From contig MPUH01000664.1 in assembly GCA_001970955.1 (NCBI GenBank), forward strand, positions 1-41,085: a stretch of DNA of 41,085 nt, in the 5' to 3' direction. The stretch is from Stentor coeruleus (Eukaryota > Ciliophora > Heterotrichea > Heterotrichida > Stentoridae). The notes below the pieces were generated by a model. The model was not told where the DNA came from, searched no databases, and saw nothing but the letters and a program-made list of their open reading frames with translations. The position numbers and the translations under genes are program-made. Within the stretch, counting starts at the first letter, position 1. Each line of letters opens with the position of its first letter. Positions 1-9,600 of this stretch are shown in pieces.

Positions 1-62
1 AGTCTCAGAATAACTTTAGACAAGAAAGTATGACTGAAGAAATGTGGAACTTTGATTTTTAG
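1..62 (+). CDS. 3' end of a protein-coding gene (5' part outside window)
   Basis: From base 3 a frame runs open to a TAG at 60-62 and encodes a 19-residue tail ending MTEEMWNFDF. The tail is polar with an aromatic, acidic end and shows no recognisable domain. The other two forward frames meet stops within the first 35 bases. The stop type (TAG) matches other genes here. The 167 bases after it are AT-rich without coding signal, which fits a short 3' flank before the convergent coiled-coil gene. The call rests only on frame openness and position, so it could be chance. Confidence 0.45.
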   Translation, partial: SQNNFRQESMTEEMWNFDF

Positions 63-229
63 TTGGCATATATGTCGATAATTAGCTAAGATTATGTTTT
101 TGAATAATATTTATAAAATGCCAAAAACATAAGTTTAAAACAAAATCATAAAAAATGCGTAAAAAAAAGTAGTTTTAATAGAATATTAAAAAACCAAATC
201 ATAATTTTACTTTTATTATTAGCAATATA

Positions 230-2652
230 TTAATAACAAGGTTTTGCATATTTTCTATCCATTGCAATATCATAAAGAAAAGTAATAGCTTTAATTGTAC
301 TTTCGATTATAGTATTTTCTCCAGGGTTAAAACTAATACAAGGTAAATTTAACACAAAGTTTGTTATCTTAGCTAACCCTCCAGCAAGGTTATCAATCTC
401 TTCTTCATATTTTTTCAAGCAAAACTCAAGCTCATCAATTTTTTTCCCCATATCCAATATTCTTTTCTGTAGTATTTCATTAATTTCAACATTTTTCTTA
501 AGTTCATCTGTAATTTTTTCATTAATATTTTTAAGTAAATTCGTTTCGCCTACATTTTTAATAGGCGATTTATTATAAATTTCAGGATTTTCTCTTAAAG
601 CTAAACTGTTTCTTCTGGGTCTTGAAACATTACAAAAACTTGTATTTCCACTTTTAAGTTCATTTTTTAAAACACCTACTTCGCTTTTTAGATTATGACA
701 TCGTTTTCTCATACTTTCTAATACCTCATCAGCTTGTGAATAATATTCCTGACCTTTTTCTTTAAGTTCAGCAAGTTCATGGTCTTTTTTTATTAGACAA
801 TTTCTAATGTATTTTATTTGAGAACTTTCTTCTATGATTAGTTTTTCTTTGAGTTTTGAAACTTTTAGTTTGAGTTTTGCATTTTTTTGTGTTAGGATGA
901 GGTTTTGTTCTTGAAAATTATCAGCTGCGTTTTTGAGGATTTTTAACTCGTCTTCGTATTGGCGGCTTCGAGTTTCTGCATCTTTTTTTGGTTGGTAGGA
1001 TCTGCGTTCTTTGGATAATCCTTGATCTAAATGTTTGATTTCTTCACAGGCTTCTTGGTATTTGTTTTCGTATTCTAGTTTCGAACGGGCAAATTCTAAT
1101 TTAATGGATTCTAAAGATTCTTCTAAAGTTTCTCGTTTTTCTTTTTCTAGTCTGAGTTTTTTTAAAATTTCTCCATTTTCTGTATTTGATTCTTCGAAAT
1201 TATGCACAACTTTCAAGTATGTTTCTTTGTAATAAACAACCATATCTTCAGCATTTTTCTTTGATTTTTGGTTTTCCTCAAGATTTGCTATTAAAATATT
1301 TTTTTCTTCATAGATTTTATTTATTTTATCTTTGTATATATCTAGTTTTTCCATTGCATTTTTTAATAAGGCATTAAGCTTTTGGTTTTCATTTAATAAA
1401 TATTCACTTTTTAGTTTAAAGTTTTCTTGTTGGTCAACTGCTTTTTTAAAGTTTTCATTTGATTCTAATATTTGGAACTGTAGCTTATCTAAAGTTTTTT
1501 TCCAATTTTTAGCTTCATCAAGTTCATTTTCTAAACTTGTTTTCTTATCTTCAGTAAATAAAAGAAGGGTTTTGGTTTCAGAAATTGTTTTGTTTAATAC
1601 TTCAACTGTATTTTTAAGAGAATTAATTTCTTTTTTAGTTTTTTCTGATTCATTTTCTTTAAGTTTGTATTTGTTTTCTAATAAAGTGAAATCAGTAGAC
1701 AGTTTTTCTATTTCCTTTTCAAACTTTTCTTCATTTCTATCTGAACTTTTTTCTAATGAAGCCTGTAATCTTTCTTCAAGGTCACGGTTTTTATTCATAA
1801 GTTCTTTAATTTTTTGTTCATAATTTGAGTTGTACAAAAATTTTTTTTCTAATGAATTCTGCTGTTTATCCATACTGTCGAAAATCTCATCTATTTTTTC
1901 ACATGTGCTTTCTCCTCTATAACTGTTAAAAAGAATTTCATCTTCACTTTCTTTAGATTCTACCATATTCATTTCATCAAAATTTATATGCCCATCACTT
2001 TTCAAAGTTAAATTCATAAGTTCAAGTTCAGTTAATTTTTCTTTCAATTCTATTATTGTTCTTTCTAAATCAACTTTAATTAATTTGTAGTTTTTACTTT
2101 TGAGTTTTTGAGAATCTGAGATTTGTTTAAGATTAAAATTTATTTTTTGGCTCTGTAAAAGCTCTTCAGCTAAAGAACAATTTATTTCTTCAAGAGATGA
2201 TAATTTTTGCTGAAAACTTTCAAAGTTGTTTTTTGTTGTGGATTTTAGGGAATTAAACTCTGAGGTAAGTCGCTCATTTTCGACTTGAATCATGGTTGAT
2301 GAAAGATTTGAGTCAATTTGCTCTTTTAAACTCATAACTTCTTTTTTCAAATCTTTAATCTGTTTGTTTTCATCATAGTTGTTTTCTTTAAGAGAGTCAA
2401 TAGCTTCTTCTCTAAATTTTATAATCATCTTTTCGTGATTTAGCCTGTTTTCAAGTTTTGAAATAATTTTTTTCATCCCTTGTATATATGTGTCTTTTTC
2501 TTGTAGAGCTNCTTTTCGTGATTTAGCCTGTTTTCAAGTTTTGAAATAATTTTTTTCATCCCTTGTATATATGTGTCTTTTTCTTGTAGAGCTTTTGCAA
2601 ATAATTTAGATTCATCTTGCTTTAGCTTCAGTGCTTTTTGCAATAATTCCAT
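230..2652 (-). CDS. Long coiled-coil protein, function unknown
   Basis: This encodes a predicted 779-residue protein that is almost entirely heptad-like and rich in K, E, L, N and S, typical of a rod-shaped cytoskeletal or centrosomal/ciliary scaffold. No enzymatic domain is visible. A short less helical patch rich in S, R and N lies about three quarters of the way along, and the last ~60 residues are less charged and more hydrophobic. The obvious long frame starts at 2476, but the ATG at 2652 continues into it once an 82-bp duplicated segment plus an N (2511-2593) is discounted. This adds 31 residues beginning MELLQKALKL, which are also helical. The duplication is out of frame (83 nt) and looks like an assembly fault. 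The stop is TAA. The gene is divergent from the FHA/RING gene, with 448 bp between their starts. Similarity to myosin tails or SMC arms would be compositional only. Confidence 0.8.
2429..2593. repeat. 82-bp direct duplication around a single N (assembly overlap)
   Basis: Bases 2429-2510 are repeated identically at 2512-2593, with one N at 2511. The repeat lies inside the 5' end of the coiled-coil gene and shifts its frame. Perfect identity and the N exactly at the junction point to two contig ends that overlap but were not merged. Confidence 0.9.
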
Positions 2653-3100
2653 ATATTTATATGTTAAACCATATATAATCTAACTAAAACCCTATTAAAC
2701 TCTTTCACATTCAGTTTTCTAAAAATATTATAAAAGTATAATTTACAATAGCATTTCTTAACAAAAATTATCATAATTTTTAACTCTATAATAAACAAAA
2801 CAAACATAATAAACATAAATAAAATGCATAACTCAGTAATAAAAAATAACTTCCCAATCCACTTATTTTAATTTAAAAAATATTTAATCACCATCAATTA
2901 CGTTCTTCCAAAAAACAGTCAAGTTTAAAAAGCACACCAACTTAATCAAATAACCTCTAAAATCTCAAACCTTCAAATATTATCATCAAACCATTATCAT
3001 TCCCAATTACCCAACACATCCTCTAAAACATAAAAAAGCATCTCACAAATTATATAAAATATTTGCATACTAAAAATCTAATGATGAATTGTAATTCAAT
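2653..3100. other. Intergenic region between divergent genes
   Basis: No gene is visible. The stretch is AT-rich and, from about 2690 on the + strand, strikingly rich in A and C and poor in G, a composition seen before most + strand starts in this window. It must hold the 5' flanks of both the coiled-coil gene (-) and the FHA/RING gene (+). Confidence 0.6.
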
Positions 3101-4330
3101 ATGAGTAACGGGAGTCATCTTGAAGTTAGTTCAATGACATGGTCCAGGGATACCCATGGACTATTTGACTACGAAACAAAAGTTGTCCAAAGACGATCAT
3201 TTAAAATAAGTGAGACTTCAAGTATTTACCGACTAAAAGACGAATGCTTTACGAGTGATCAAAATACAATATCAGGGTCAACAGGATTGATAAAAATTGA
3301 GCCAAAAGCTTCTGAGTTCCAAGTTCAGATAATATCTGAAGACCGTAGCTGTAAAATGTGGCTTGTAGTCAAAGAAATCAAAGGTAAAAAAGTAAAAGGC
3401 TATAAACTTAGTAGAGGTGACTGGCTTAAACTTGGCCGTATAAGACTTAGAGTTCAAAAAATCTGCCTTCAGCCAACAAGAAATTCTACAAGCCCCTTAC
3501 CTGAATTTTTTAAAAACTACGAAACTGAGCTAAACCAAGACAAGTCTTATGAGAAAACAGAGGAAAAAAAGCAAGAAGTTAACAATGAAGAAGAAAAAAA
3601 TCCTTGTCGAATCTGCTTAAGCGATGTATCTGAAGCGCATGACCCACTTATTTGTCCATGCAACTGCTCAGGTACAATGAAATTCATCCATTTAAACTGC
3701 TTAAAAGAATGGCTTAAAAGTAAATTTTCATCAAAAATCTCAGAAAAAGGTATGAGTTTCCATTTAAAAGACCTAACTTGTGAGTTGTGTAAATGCAATT
3801 TCCCTACTGTTATCACTTCAGGCTCACAAAAAATCAGCTTGCTTAATATAAACTTTCCTTCAAAATCTTATATTATATTAGAAGAATATATGCCAGAAGG
3901 GATTCAAAAACAAGGTTTGCATTTGATATCTTTAGATGATGAACAATATGGTATTATTGGTCGTGGGCATGATTGTGATATAAAAATTGCAGATATTTCA
4001 GTTAGTAGGAAACATTGCAAAATCCATTTAGTTGGTTCTGAGTTTTATGTTGAAGATAGTCGAAGTAAATTTGGAACACTTGCTAAACTTAAGAAAAGTT
4101 TTACTATGAGAATGAATTATGATGTAACAATTCAGATTAATAGAACTGTTTTTAGATTGTTATATAAACAACCTTGGTCTTGCAAGAATGTTTGTCAATG
4201 CTTTGGGAGTAGTAAAGTACTTAATGCGAATTTATCATATTTGACACAGTCAGAATTTAATGATAGCAATTCAGATCATGAAAGTGTGAGGGATGAGTCG
4301 AGGCAACAGTTAGAAGAAGATAATGATTAG
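3101..4330 (+). CDS. FHA domain plus RING-CH (MARCH-type) protein, probable E3 ubiquitin ligase
   Basis: This encodes a 409-residue protein. Residues 169-230 form a RING-CH finger: C169xxC172, a CPCxCSG segment with C187 and C189, H197xxC200, and C227xxC230. That is the C4HC3 pattern of MARCH-family E3 ligases, which recruit E2 enzymes. Residues ~270-355 form an FHA phosphopeptide-binding domain with IIGRGHDCDI (GR at 287-288), SRKH at 302-305 and a following GT at 325-326. The Asn usually before that GT is Phe. Residues ~58-122 look like a second, degenerate FHA-type beta region. No transmembrane segments are seen, unlike animal MARCH proteins, so it is probably soluble. The tail is acidic. 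The combination suggests ubiquitylation guided by phosphorylated partners (inference). Start ATG at 3101, stop TAG. Confidence 0.88.
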   Translation: MSNGSHLEVSSMTWSRDTHGLFDYETKVVQRRSFKISETSSIYRLKDECFTSDQNTISGSTGLIKIEPKASEFQVQIISEDRSCKMWLVVKEIKGKKVKGYKLSRGDWLKLGRIRLRVQKICLQPTRNSTSPLPEFFKNYETELNQDKSYEKTEEKKQEVNNEEEKNPCRICLSDVSEAHDPLICPCNCSGTMKFIHLNCLKEWLKSKFSSKISEKGMSFHLKDLTCELCKCNFPTVITSGSQKISLLNINFPSKSYIILEEYMPEGIQKQGLHLISLDDEQYGIIGRGHDCDIKIADISVSRKHCKIHLVGSEFYVEDSRSKFGTLAKLKKSFTMRMNYDVTIQINRTVFRLLYKQPWSCKNVCQCFGSSKVLNANLSYLTQSEFNDSNSDHESVRDESRQQLEEDND

Positions 4331-4925
4331 AGTGGTAATATAAGTAATGATTTTTGAGAAGGATTGAAAGAGGCTGTTGTGGGTTTTAGTTTAAAAAAAT
4401 GCAAGTTTGTAATGGTTATGGATTCGGTTGGAATTTTGTAGTGATTTAAAGTGAGTTTATTAAATTTTTATATATGGGAAATTATTTTTGGGTGTATAGA
4501 AAGGTTTTTGATATAAATATTTTTTATGATTAATATTATAGAATGATTTAGTATAAAATTTGCTGATACTTTTTACTTTTTATTCATGATGGTTTTATGA
4601 TGATAACTATTTGTTTGAAATACACTGCATGTTATTATTTGATGATATATTACTATCATCAAGAAATTAACTTCAAAAGATAACTTATCATTTGTAAACC
4701 ATAATATTAGTTCTATATAAAATGAATCGATTAACCAAGAAAATCAGTTTATAATATGAATCTTATATAGCAAATACATAACAAACTTCAAATGCTATAA
4801 TTAAAAAAAATGATTCCAAGTCATTCTCTATAAATATATAAATTTTACCACTCTACGCTTTTTGTTCCTTATCAAGTCTTTTCTATGACCTTATTTCATA
4901 AATACAGTTTTATTATATACTTTAA
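4331..4925. other. Intergenic region
   Basis: No gene is seen on either strand. The first ~200 bases, downstream of the FHA/RING gene, are G/T-rich. The part before the kinase start is A/T-rich with more C. No RNA gene signature was found. Confidence 0.6.
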
Positions 4926-5885
4926 ATGGGAATAAGTTGCTGTAAACAAGTGAAAGTAAATACTGAAGGGATTACAAGGCTTATTGCTGATGGTGATAAG
5001 AGTATATTATGGATTAAAGGTGAAAAAATTGGAAGTGGATCTTTTGGTACTGTATATAGGGCTATCGATGTTCATACTGCTAATTACTTTGCTGTAAAAT
5101 GCATATCTTTAAAAAGCAAAAAAGTAAACTCACCCAAACTTATAAAACTAATACAAAAAGAAGTCAACATCCTAAAATCCTTAGAACACCCAAATATCAT
5201 AAAATACTATCAAACTGATTTAGATATTGAAAGCAACGAGATAAACATTATTATAGAATACGCTTCTAAAGGTAATTTGCAAAGTTTTGTTTCAGAGTTC
5301 AAACCATTATCAAATAAAATACTTCAAAAATTCATAAGAGAAATCTTATATGCATTATCTTACATGCATAGTAAAGGTGTTATTCATAGAGACTTAAAAT
5401 GTGCTAATATACTTATATCTGAAGATTCATCAATAAAACTCTCTGATTTTGGTTTGAGTAAAATTATAGAAAGCACGTTAATTGAATCAGAAATTGCTGG
5501 GAGTTTAAACTGGATGGCACCAGAGATTTTATCAAATGGGCTTGAAACTAATGAAAATAATGAGAATTTTACTGATGTTAAGAAATACAAAGGGTATAGT
5601 TTTCCTGCTGATATATGGTCTTTAGGATGTACAGTTATAGAAATGATGACTGGAAGCCCACCATGGACAGACACTTGTAAATCTATGAAAGAGGTGTTAA
5701 GGGCTATAATGACTCAGAATAATTTTCCAAGTATCCCAAATTGCTCATTGGATTTAAAGGATTTTATTACTAAGTGCTTTATTAGGAATCCTCAGAATCG
5801 CGTATCTGCGGATGAGTTGCTGAATCACCCATTTTTAAATGAAAATTGCTCATCGGTTGTTACAGCAACGGTAACAGTACTATAA
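4926..5885 (+). CDS. Ser/Thr protein kinase, MAP3K/STE-like, with N-terminal lipid-anchor motif
   Basis: This 319-residue protein is almost only a kinase domain (about residues 30-304). The visible elements are the glycine loop GSGSFGTVY (36-44), the ATP-binding Lys in FAVK (K58), a C-helix Glu (E79), the catalytic HRDLKCAN (H154, D156), DFG (174-176), a short activation segment ending in WMAPE (to E200), and DIWSLGC. The HRDLKCAN and GSLNWMAPE motifs fit the MAP3K (MEKK/NPK1-like) branch of STE kinases. All catalytic residues are present, so it should be active. The protein begins MGISCC: Gly2 and Cys5/Cys6 resemble an N-myristoylation plus palmitoylation signal, implying membrane attachment. 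A low-complexity N/E insert lies just after the APE motif. There is no regulatory domain beyond the catalytic core. Stop TAA. Confidence 0.93.
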   Translation: MGISCCKQVKVNTEGITRLIADGDKSILWIKGEKIGSGSFGTVYRAIDVHTANYFAVKCISLKSKKVNSPKLIKLIQKEVNILKSLEHPNIIKYYQTDLDIESNEINIIIEYASKGNLQSFVSEFKPLSNKILQKFIREILYALSYMHSKGVIHRDLKCANILISEDSSIKLSDFGLSKIIESTLIESEIAGSLNWMAPEILSNGLETNENNENFTDVKKYKGYSFPADIWSLGCTVIEMMTGSPPWTDTCKSMKEVLRAIMTQNNFPSIPNCSLDLKDFITKCFIRNPQNRVSADELLNHPFLNENCSSVVTATVTVL

Positions 5886-6157
5886 AATTTCAGTTTAAAC
5901 ATAAATTATATTTTTCTTTTTTCTAATAGAAATGGTTAAGTTTTATTATCATTGAAATTATATTATTTGTGGTTTAATAATAAATATAAGAAGGTATGTA
6001 TAGGGTTTATGATTAAAATAAGTAAAAGCTAAGGATTTCATAAGAGTTTTTTAGTGTATAAAAAGATGAGAAATACAAAAATATATAAAATTATTATCTA
6101 ATACCTAAGACATTAATTTCCTTAAGAATTATACACAAAATTATACTTTATACCTTA

Positions 6158-7336
6158 TTAATAAGAAATATCGATTTCCCCTGATTCTGAATCCTTATCA
6201 TCAGAAAAAGAATTCGGCTCAACCTTCTCCATATTTAACACTGGGACAACTCCAGGTCTAGGTTTACCTTTAACTGGTTCAGCATTAATCAGTTCATCCG
6301 AAAACTCGCTTATCGACAAATTTTTTTTCTTCTTATTTTTCTTAGATCCCAAACTTTCATATATCTCTTCAACTGGGTATCCTTTTTGTTTAAGCATCCA
6401 AAATAAAGTCATAAGTTTTTTATCCTGTATTTTCATATTTTTAATCTTTTTCTTCAATTTATCACAAAGTTCTGAATAACTTTTATTTTCAGCAACCATA
6501 ACTTTCCATGAAGCTTTATCTTGTGGAATATCATCAATTGTTATATTTGTTATTTTTAATAAATATTCTTGAAGTGTTCGAAAATTTGTCTCTTTTTCTT
6601 CTAAGGCTCTGCCAAGATCAACATTTTCTTTAGAGAATTTTTGGACTTTACGATGAAGTCTTTTATTTTCTTCGATTTCTTCAGTTAGTTTTTTACTAAA
6701 CTCAACTATTTCTGATTTTAATTGAGTCGTTTCTGAATAGCTTAAAGATTTCGATTTTAGCCAATCTTCGTATGCAAATTTTATTTTACTTAGTAAGGTT
6801 CCGTATATTCTATCTTTAAAGATAATTTCTTCTAATATTTCGCGGTATTTGTCAAACAGATCACTTGAGATCCCATTTTCTTTATGTTTTGTCACAAGTT
6901 CTTCAAGTCTAAGTTCAATCATATATGCATCATTATCAAAGCTTTTTCTTTGTACAACAACTATAGGTTTTTTTTTTGTTTTAGCGTTAGAATCGTTGGT
7001 TTCTTTAACTTTTGATATAAACGAAGTGCTTAGGTTGAACTTAGATTTTAAATTCATTGTAAACTTAGGATTAAGAGGAGGGGATATCATTCCTGATGGG
7101 TGATATAAGGATGGTTCTTTAATAATAGATGTTGAACGGACTTTAGTCATTTTATGCCCATATGGCGATTCAGAGTAATTTTCAGACTTTTCAGGCTGCT
7201 GGGCAAGATTTCCTAAAGATTGTTGAGAGCTTAATAAAGAAAATGATGTATAGTGACTTGGCATTCTCTGGTCAGGAAACTTTTTTGTAATAACCTTCTT
7301 GACTTTAGACATTAATAATATAATTTTCCAACTCAT
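6158..7336 (-). CDS. Coiled-coil protein resembling the TSNAXIP1 N-terminal domain family
   Basis: This encodes a 392-residue protein. The first ~130 residues are polar, rich in S, P and K, and likely disordered. Residues ~137-320 are helical or coiled coil. The stretch around 155-255 (YREILEEIIFKDRIYGTLL, then KIKFAYEDWL and a long KL/E-rich helix) recalls the translin-associated factor X-interacting protein 1 N-terminal domain, a family of axonemal or sperm-tail-type proteins common in ciliates. This is from memory of the pattern and is not certain. The C-terminus holds a lysine cluster (332-338) followed by an acidic end. The first ATG gives MSWKIILL; the second Met (residue 9, MSKVKKV) is an equally plausible start because the first eight residues are hydrophobic and unlike the rest. 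The gene is convergent with the kinase gene, 272 bp away. Stop TAA. Confidence 0.75.
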   Translation of the reverse strand: MSWKIILLMSKVKKVITKKFPDQRMPSHYTSFSLLSSQQSLGNLAQQPEKSENYSESPYGHKMTKVRSTSIIKEPSLYHPSGMISPPLNPKFTMNLKSKFNLSTSFISKVKETNDSNAKTKKKPIVVVQRKSFDNDAYMIELRLEELVTKHKENGISSDLFDKYREILEEIIFKDRIYGTLLSKIKFAYEDWLKSKSLSYSETTQLKSEIVEFSKKLTEEIEENKRLHRKVQKFSKENVDLGRALEEKETNFRTLQEYLLKITNITIDDIPQDKASWKVMVAENKSYSELCDKLKKKIKNMKIQDKKLMTLFWMLKQKGYPVEEIYESLGSKKNKKKKNLSISEFSDELINAEPVKGKPRPGVVPVLNMEKVEPNSFSDDKDSESGEIDISY

Positions 7337-7532
7337 TACTTATACATCAGCTACAAATTTCATCACAATAAACCCTTATATTTACTCATAAACCACACAA
7401 TAATATTATTCTTCAATCAAAAACCTAATTTTATCTTATCCTAAAAAAACTCTCTCATACACCATCTTTCCAAAACATTTTATTTTCTTATAATCTTACT
7501 CTTAAATGTTAAAATCTTATCTAATTCCTCAT

Positions 7533-8156
7533 CTAACAACATCCTTTTTTCCCAGCATTACTCTGAGTTTTAGGTTCAAGTTTCCTAGCAGCTTGTTTTC
7601 TTACTGACTCTTCTGTGGTATCTGTTGTTTTTTTATGCTTACTCATTATTTTTTCCACTAATTGTAACAAAGCTTCATTAGTATTTAATCCAGTTTTACT
7701 TGATGTCAAAAACCCTGCCACAAATTTATTCTCTAATGCAAACCTTTGAATAGTCTCATCTGTTATAGAACTTTCTGGAGGTAGCATATCTGATTTATTT
7801 GCACATAAAACCATAGGTATTGGTGTCCCATCTGCCATACACACATTCTCATCAACACTATTTTTCCAAGCACAAGCTTGTTTTAAGTTTCCTTCTCTTG
7901 TAACATCATTAACTACTATTGCCCCATTTGCATCTCTACAATATAATCTTGATATACCACCTAATCTATCTTGTCCGGCTAAATCCCATAGCTGGATTCT
8001 TATTGACTCTCCGTTTATTTCTATGATTTTTAAGCCAAATTCACAACCTATTGTGGCTTTGTACTTTTCTGAAAAAGTGTTGTAGACGATTCTGTTGACC
8101 ATAGAAGTTTTCCCTACACCCACATCACCGATTACAAGAACTTTGTAAAAACTCAT
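7533..8156 (-). CDS. Rab-family small GTPase, Rab32/38-like
   Basis: This 207-residue GTPase carries all five G motifs: the P-loop GDVGVGKTS (10-18), switch I Thr35 in KATIG, WDLAGQDR (57-64), ANKSD (119-123) and TSSKTG (151-156). It ends in Gly-Cys-Cys, the double geranylgeranylation signal of Rab proteins. The sequence around GQDRLGGISRLYCRDANGAI and the phrase TPIPMVLCANK resemble the Rab32/Rab38 subgroup, which acts on lysosome-related organelles and mitochondria-associated membranes. Subgroup assignment is tentative, because ciliates have many lineage-specific Rabs. The switch II Gln (Q62) is present, so normal GTP hydrolysis is expected. Length is typical and no intron is needed. Stop TAG. 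Confidence 0.92.
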   Translation of the reverse strand: MSFYKVLVIGDVGVGKTSMVNRIVYNTFSEKYKATIGCEFGLKIIEINGESIRIQLWDLAGQDRLGGISRLYCRDANGAIVVNDVTREGNLKQACAWKNSVDENVCMADGTPIPMVLCANKSDMLPPESSITDETIQRFALENKFVAGFLTSSKTGLNTNEALLQLVEKIMSKHKKTTDTTEESVRKQAARKLEPKTQSNAGKKGCC

Positions 8157-8425
8157 TTTTATTTATGTGCTTTTAATAGATGATGGTATGGCTGTTGGGA
8201 ATTGGAAAAATTGTGTTTTTTTTACTTTGAAGGAATTATGGATTTTAGTTTTTTTTTGGAGTTTGGGTTTGTTGTAGAAATTTTTGATTTTTTTTGATGT
8301 GATTTTTTTGAAGGCGAGATGGAAATTGTTTAGGAGTTTATGATTAAGTGGTTTTGAATATTATATTAGTTTTCTTATTCCCAAACTACCCAAAACCTAA
8401 TCCATTAACTCTAAAAAAAAATAAC

Positions 8426-9600
8426 TTAGTCTATAAACCTCAAATCACTCCTCAGTCCAGCTGGGTTATCAAATATCAAATTCACCATCTCATTTGTAAC
8501 TTCTCCAATTTCTCCAGGCACCCAATCAGTAAACTTTTTCTTGTCTAGTTTCGTCGTCACACCATTAAGAAAATTATATCTCCACTGAACCATCATTGAC
8601 ATATCAATATTATATTCCATCTCAAGAACTTCTCTCAAAGACATCCTACTACCTCTCCTAAAAGCTTCAAAAGCAACCTAACTATTTTTTTACTTTCAAA
8701 GATATAGGGCATAAGCTATTTAAATCTTCTAAAGTCTTAATAGCCCATTCATTATTCTTATTAGCCAATCTTGTGAATATTTNTAGGGCATAAGCTATTT
8801 AAATCTTCTAAAGTCTTAATAGCCCATTCATTATTCTTATTAGCCAATCTTGTGAATATTTCTTCAACACTTTTCGTATTCTCAAAACAATCTCTTATAT
8901 CATTTTTATGTTGCCATATATCAGAAAGTTCTATATAATCCTAACCAATATCAGGTGTTCTATGATATTTTCTCACAACTTGTAAAGGTTCTTCAAACCT
9001 ACATTCCTCTATGATTTTTTCATAATTTTCTTCATATACAAAATAATTGCATAGGCCTAAAACATAACAATCAACACCATTAAGCATAATCCCAGTAAGA
9101 CTTACATATAAACCTATAGGTTTTTCAATAAAATGTGATAAGAAATATGAGGCTCCAACATTAGGAAAAACCCCAATACCATTTTCTGGCATTGAGTATT
9201 TAGAAGATGGTAAAGCTACTCTGATACTACAAGAACAAGCTAAACCTGCTGATGAACCTATAGCATATCCAGTCCAGAAACTTACTGATTTTTCAATAAG
9301 TGATGTAAGATAAAACATATGATGTAAACTACGCATGAATTCTGGGTTTTCAAGATAACGTTGAGTAACTAGTCTTAAATCTCCTCCAGAGCCGAAAAAA
9401 CGTTTTTGGATACCTGTTATGACAACAGGTTTAGATGATTTTCTAGCTTTTTCTAACTCTTGGATAATATAGTATGTGATATTAAAATTCAGAGCGTTAA
9501 ATGCTTCAGGCCGAGAGATTTGGAGGATAAGAGTGGAGGATGAAGGGATTTTGTTCACTAAAGATGTGACGTGATTACTTATCATCTTTAGTCTGTCCAT
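8426..9600 (-). CDS. 3-hydroxyisobutyryl-CoA hydrolase-like protein (crotonase fold), three exons
   Basis: The gene joins three exons on the minus strand: 9600-8946, 8930-8694 and 8677-8426. They are separated by introns of 15 and 16 nt and interrupted by a 78-bp assembly duplication in exon 2. With the duplication discounted, the frame is continuous for 354 residues, close to the usual HIBCH length. Recognisable features are the oxyanion region FGSGGDLR, a GYAIGSSAGLA segment, SMPENGIGVFPNVG, and a C-terminal module with ISLK/VAFEAFRRG then MSLREVLEMEYNI that is specific to HIBCH and not to enoyl-CoA hydratases. The characterised enzyme splits 3-hydroxyisobutyryl-CoA in mitochondrial valine breakdown. 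Here the catalytic Asp of FPDVG is Asn, and the usual GGG of the MGGGVGL segment is GSS, so activity is doubtful. No clear mitochondrial presequence is visible. Alternatives are a non-catalytic relative such as the mitoribosomal mS47 lineage. Stop TAA. Confidence 0.87.
8678..8693 (-). other. 16-nt intron (HIBCH-like gene, intron 2)
   Basis: On the minus strand it reads GTAAAAAAATAGTTAG. Removing it joins ...ISLK to VAFEAFRRG in phase 0 and restores the HIBCH C-terminal module. Retention would introduce an in-frame TAG and a frameshift. Confidence 0.9.
8705..8861. repeat. 78-bp direct duplication around a single N (assembly overlap)
   Basis: Bases 8705-8782 recur identically at 8784-8861 with N at 8783. 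The repeat sits in exon 2 of the HIBCH-like gene and would shift its frame if real. One copy gives a continuous protein that matches the family. Confidence 0.9.
8931..8945 (-). other. 15-nt intron (HIBCH-like gene, intron 1)
   Basis: On the minus strand it reads GTTAGGATTATATAG. It lies after the first base of a codon (phase 1). Splicing joins ...RTPDI to E-LSDIWQHKND. Retention gives an immediate in-frame TAG, which is where the uninterrupted frame ends. Confidence 0.9.

Noticed and set aside
1035..1823. Plus-strand open frames over the coiled-coil gene
   Set aside because: They are shadows in the antisense of a K/E-rich gene, giving F/S-rich peptides without structure.
2429..2593. Real tandem duplication at each N
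   Set aside because: The N sits exactly between the copies in all nine cases, and one copy alone restores continuous, family-like proteins. Assembly overlap is the simpler reading.
8426..9600. HIBCH-like gene as a pseudogene broken in three places
   Set aside because: Two breaks are canonical tiny introns and the third is an assembly duplication. The joined frame matches the family to its C-terminus.
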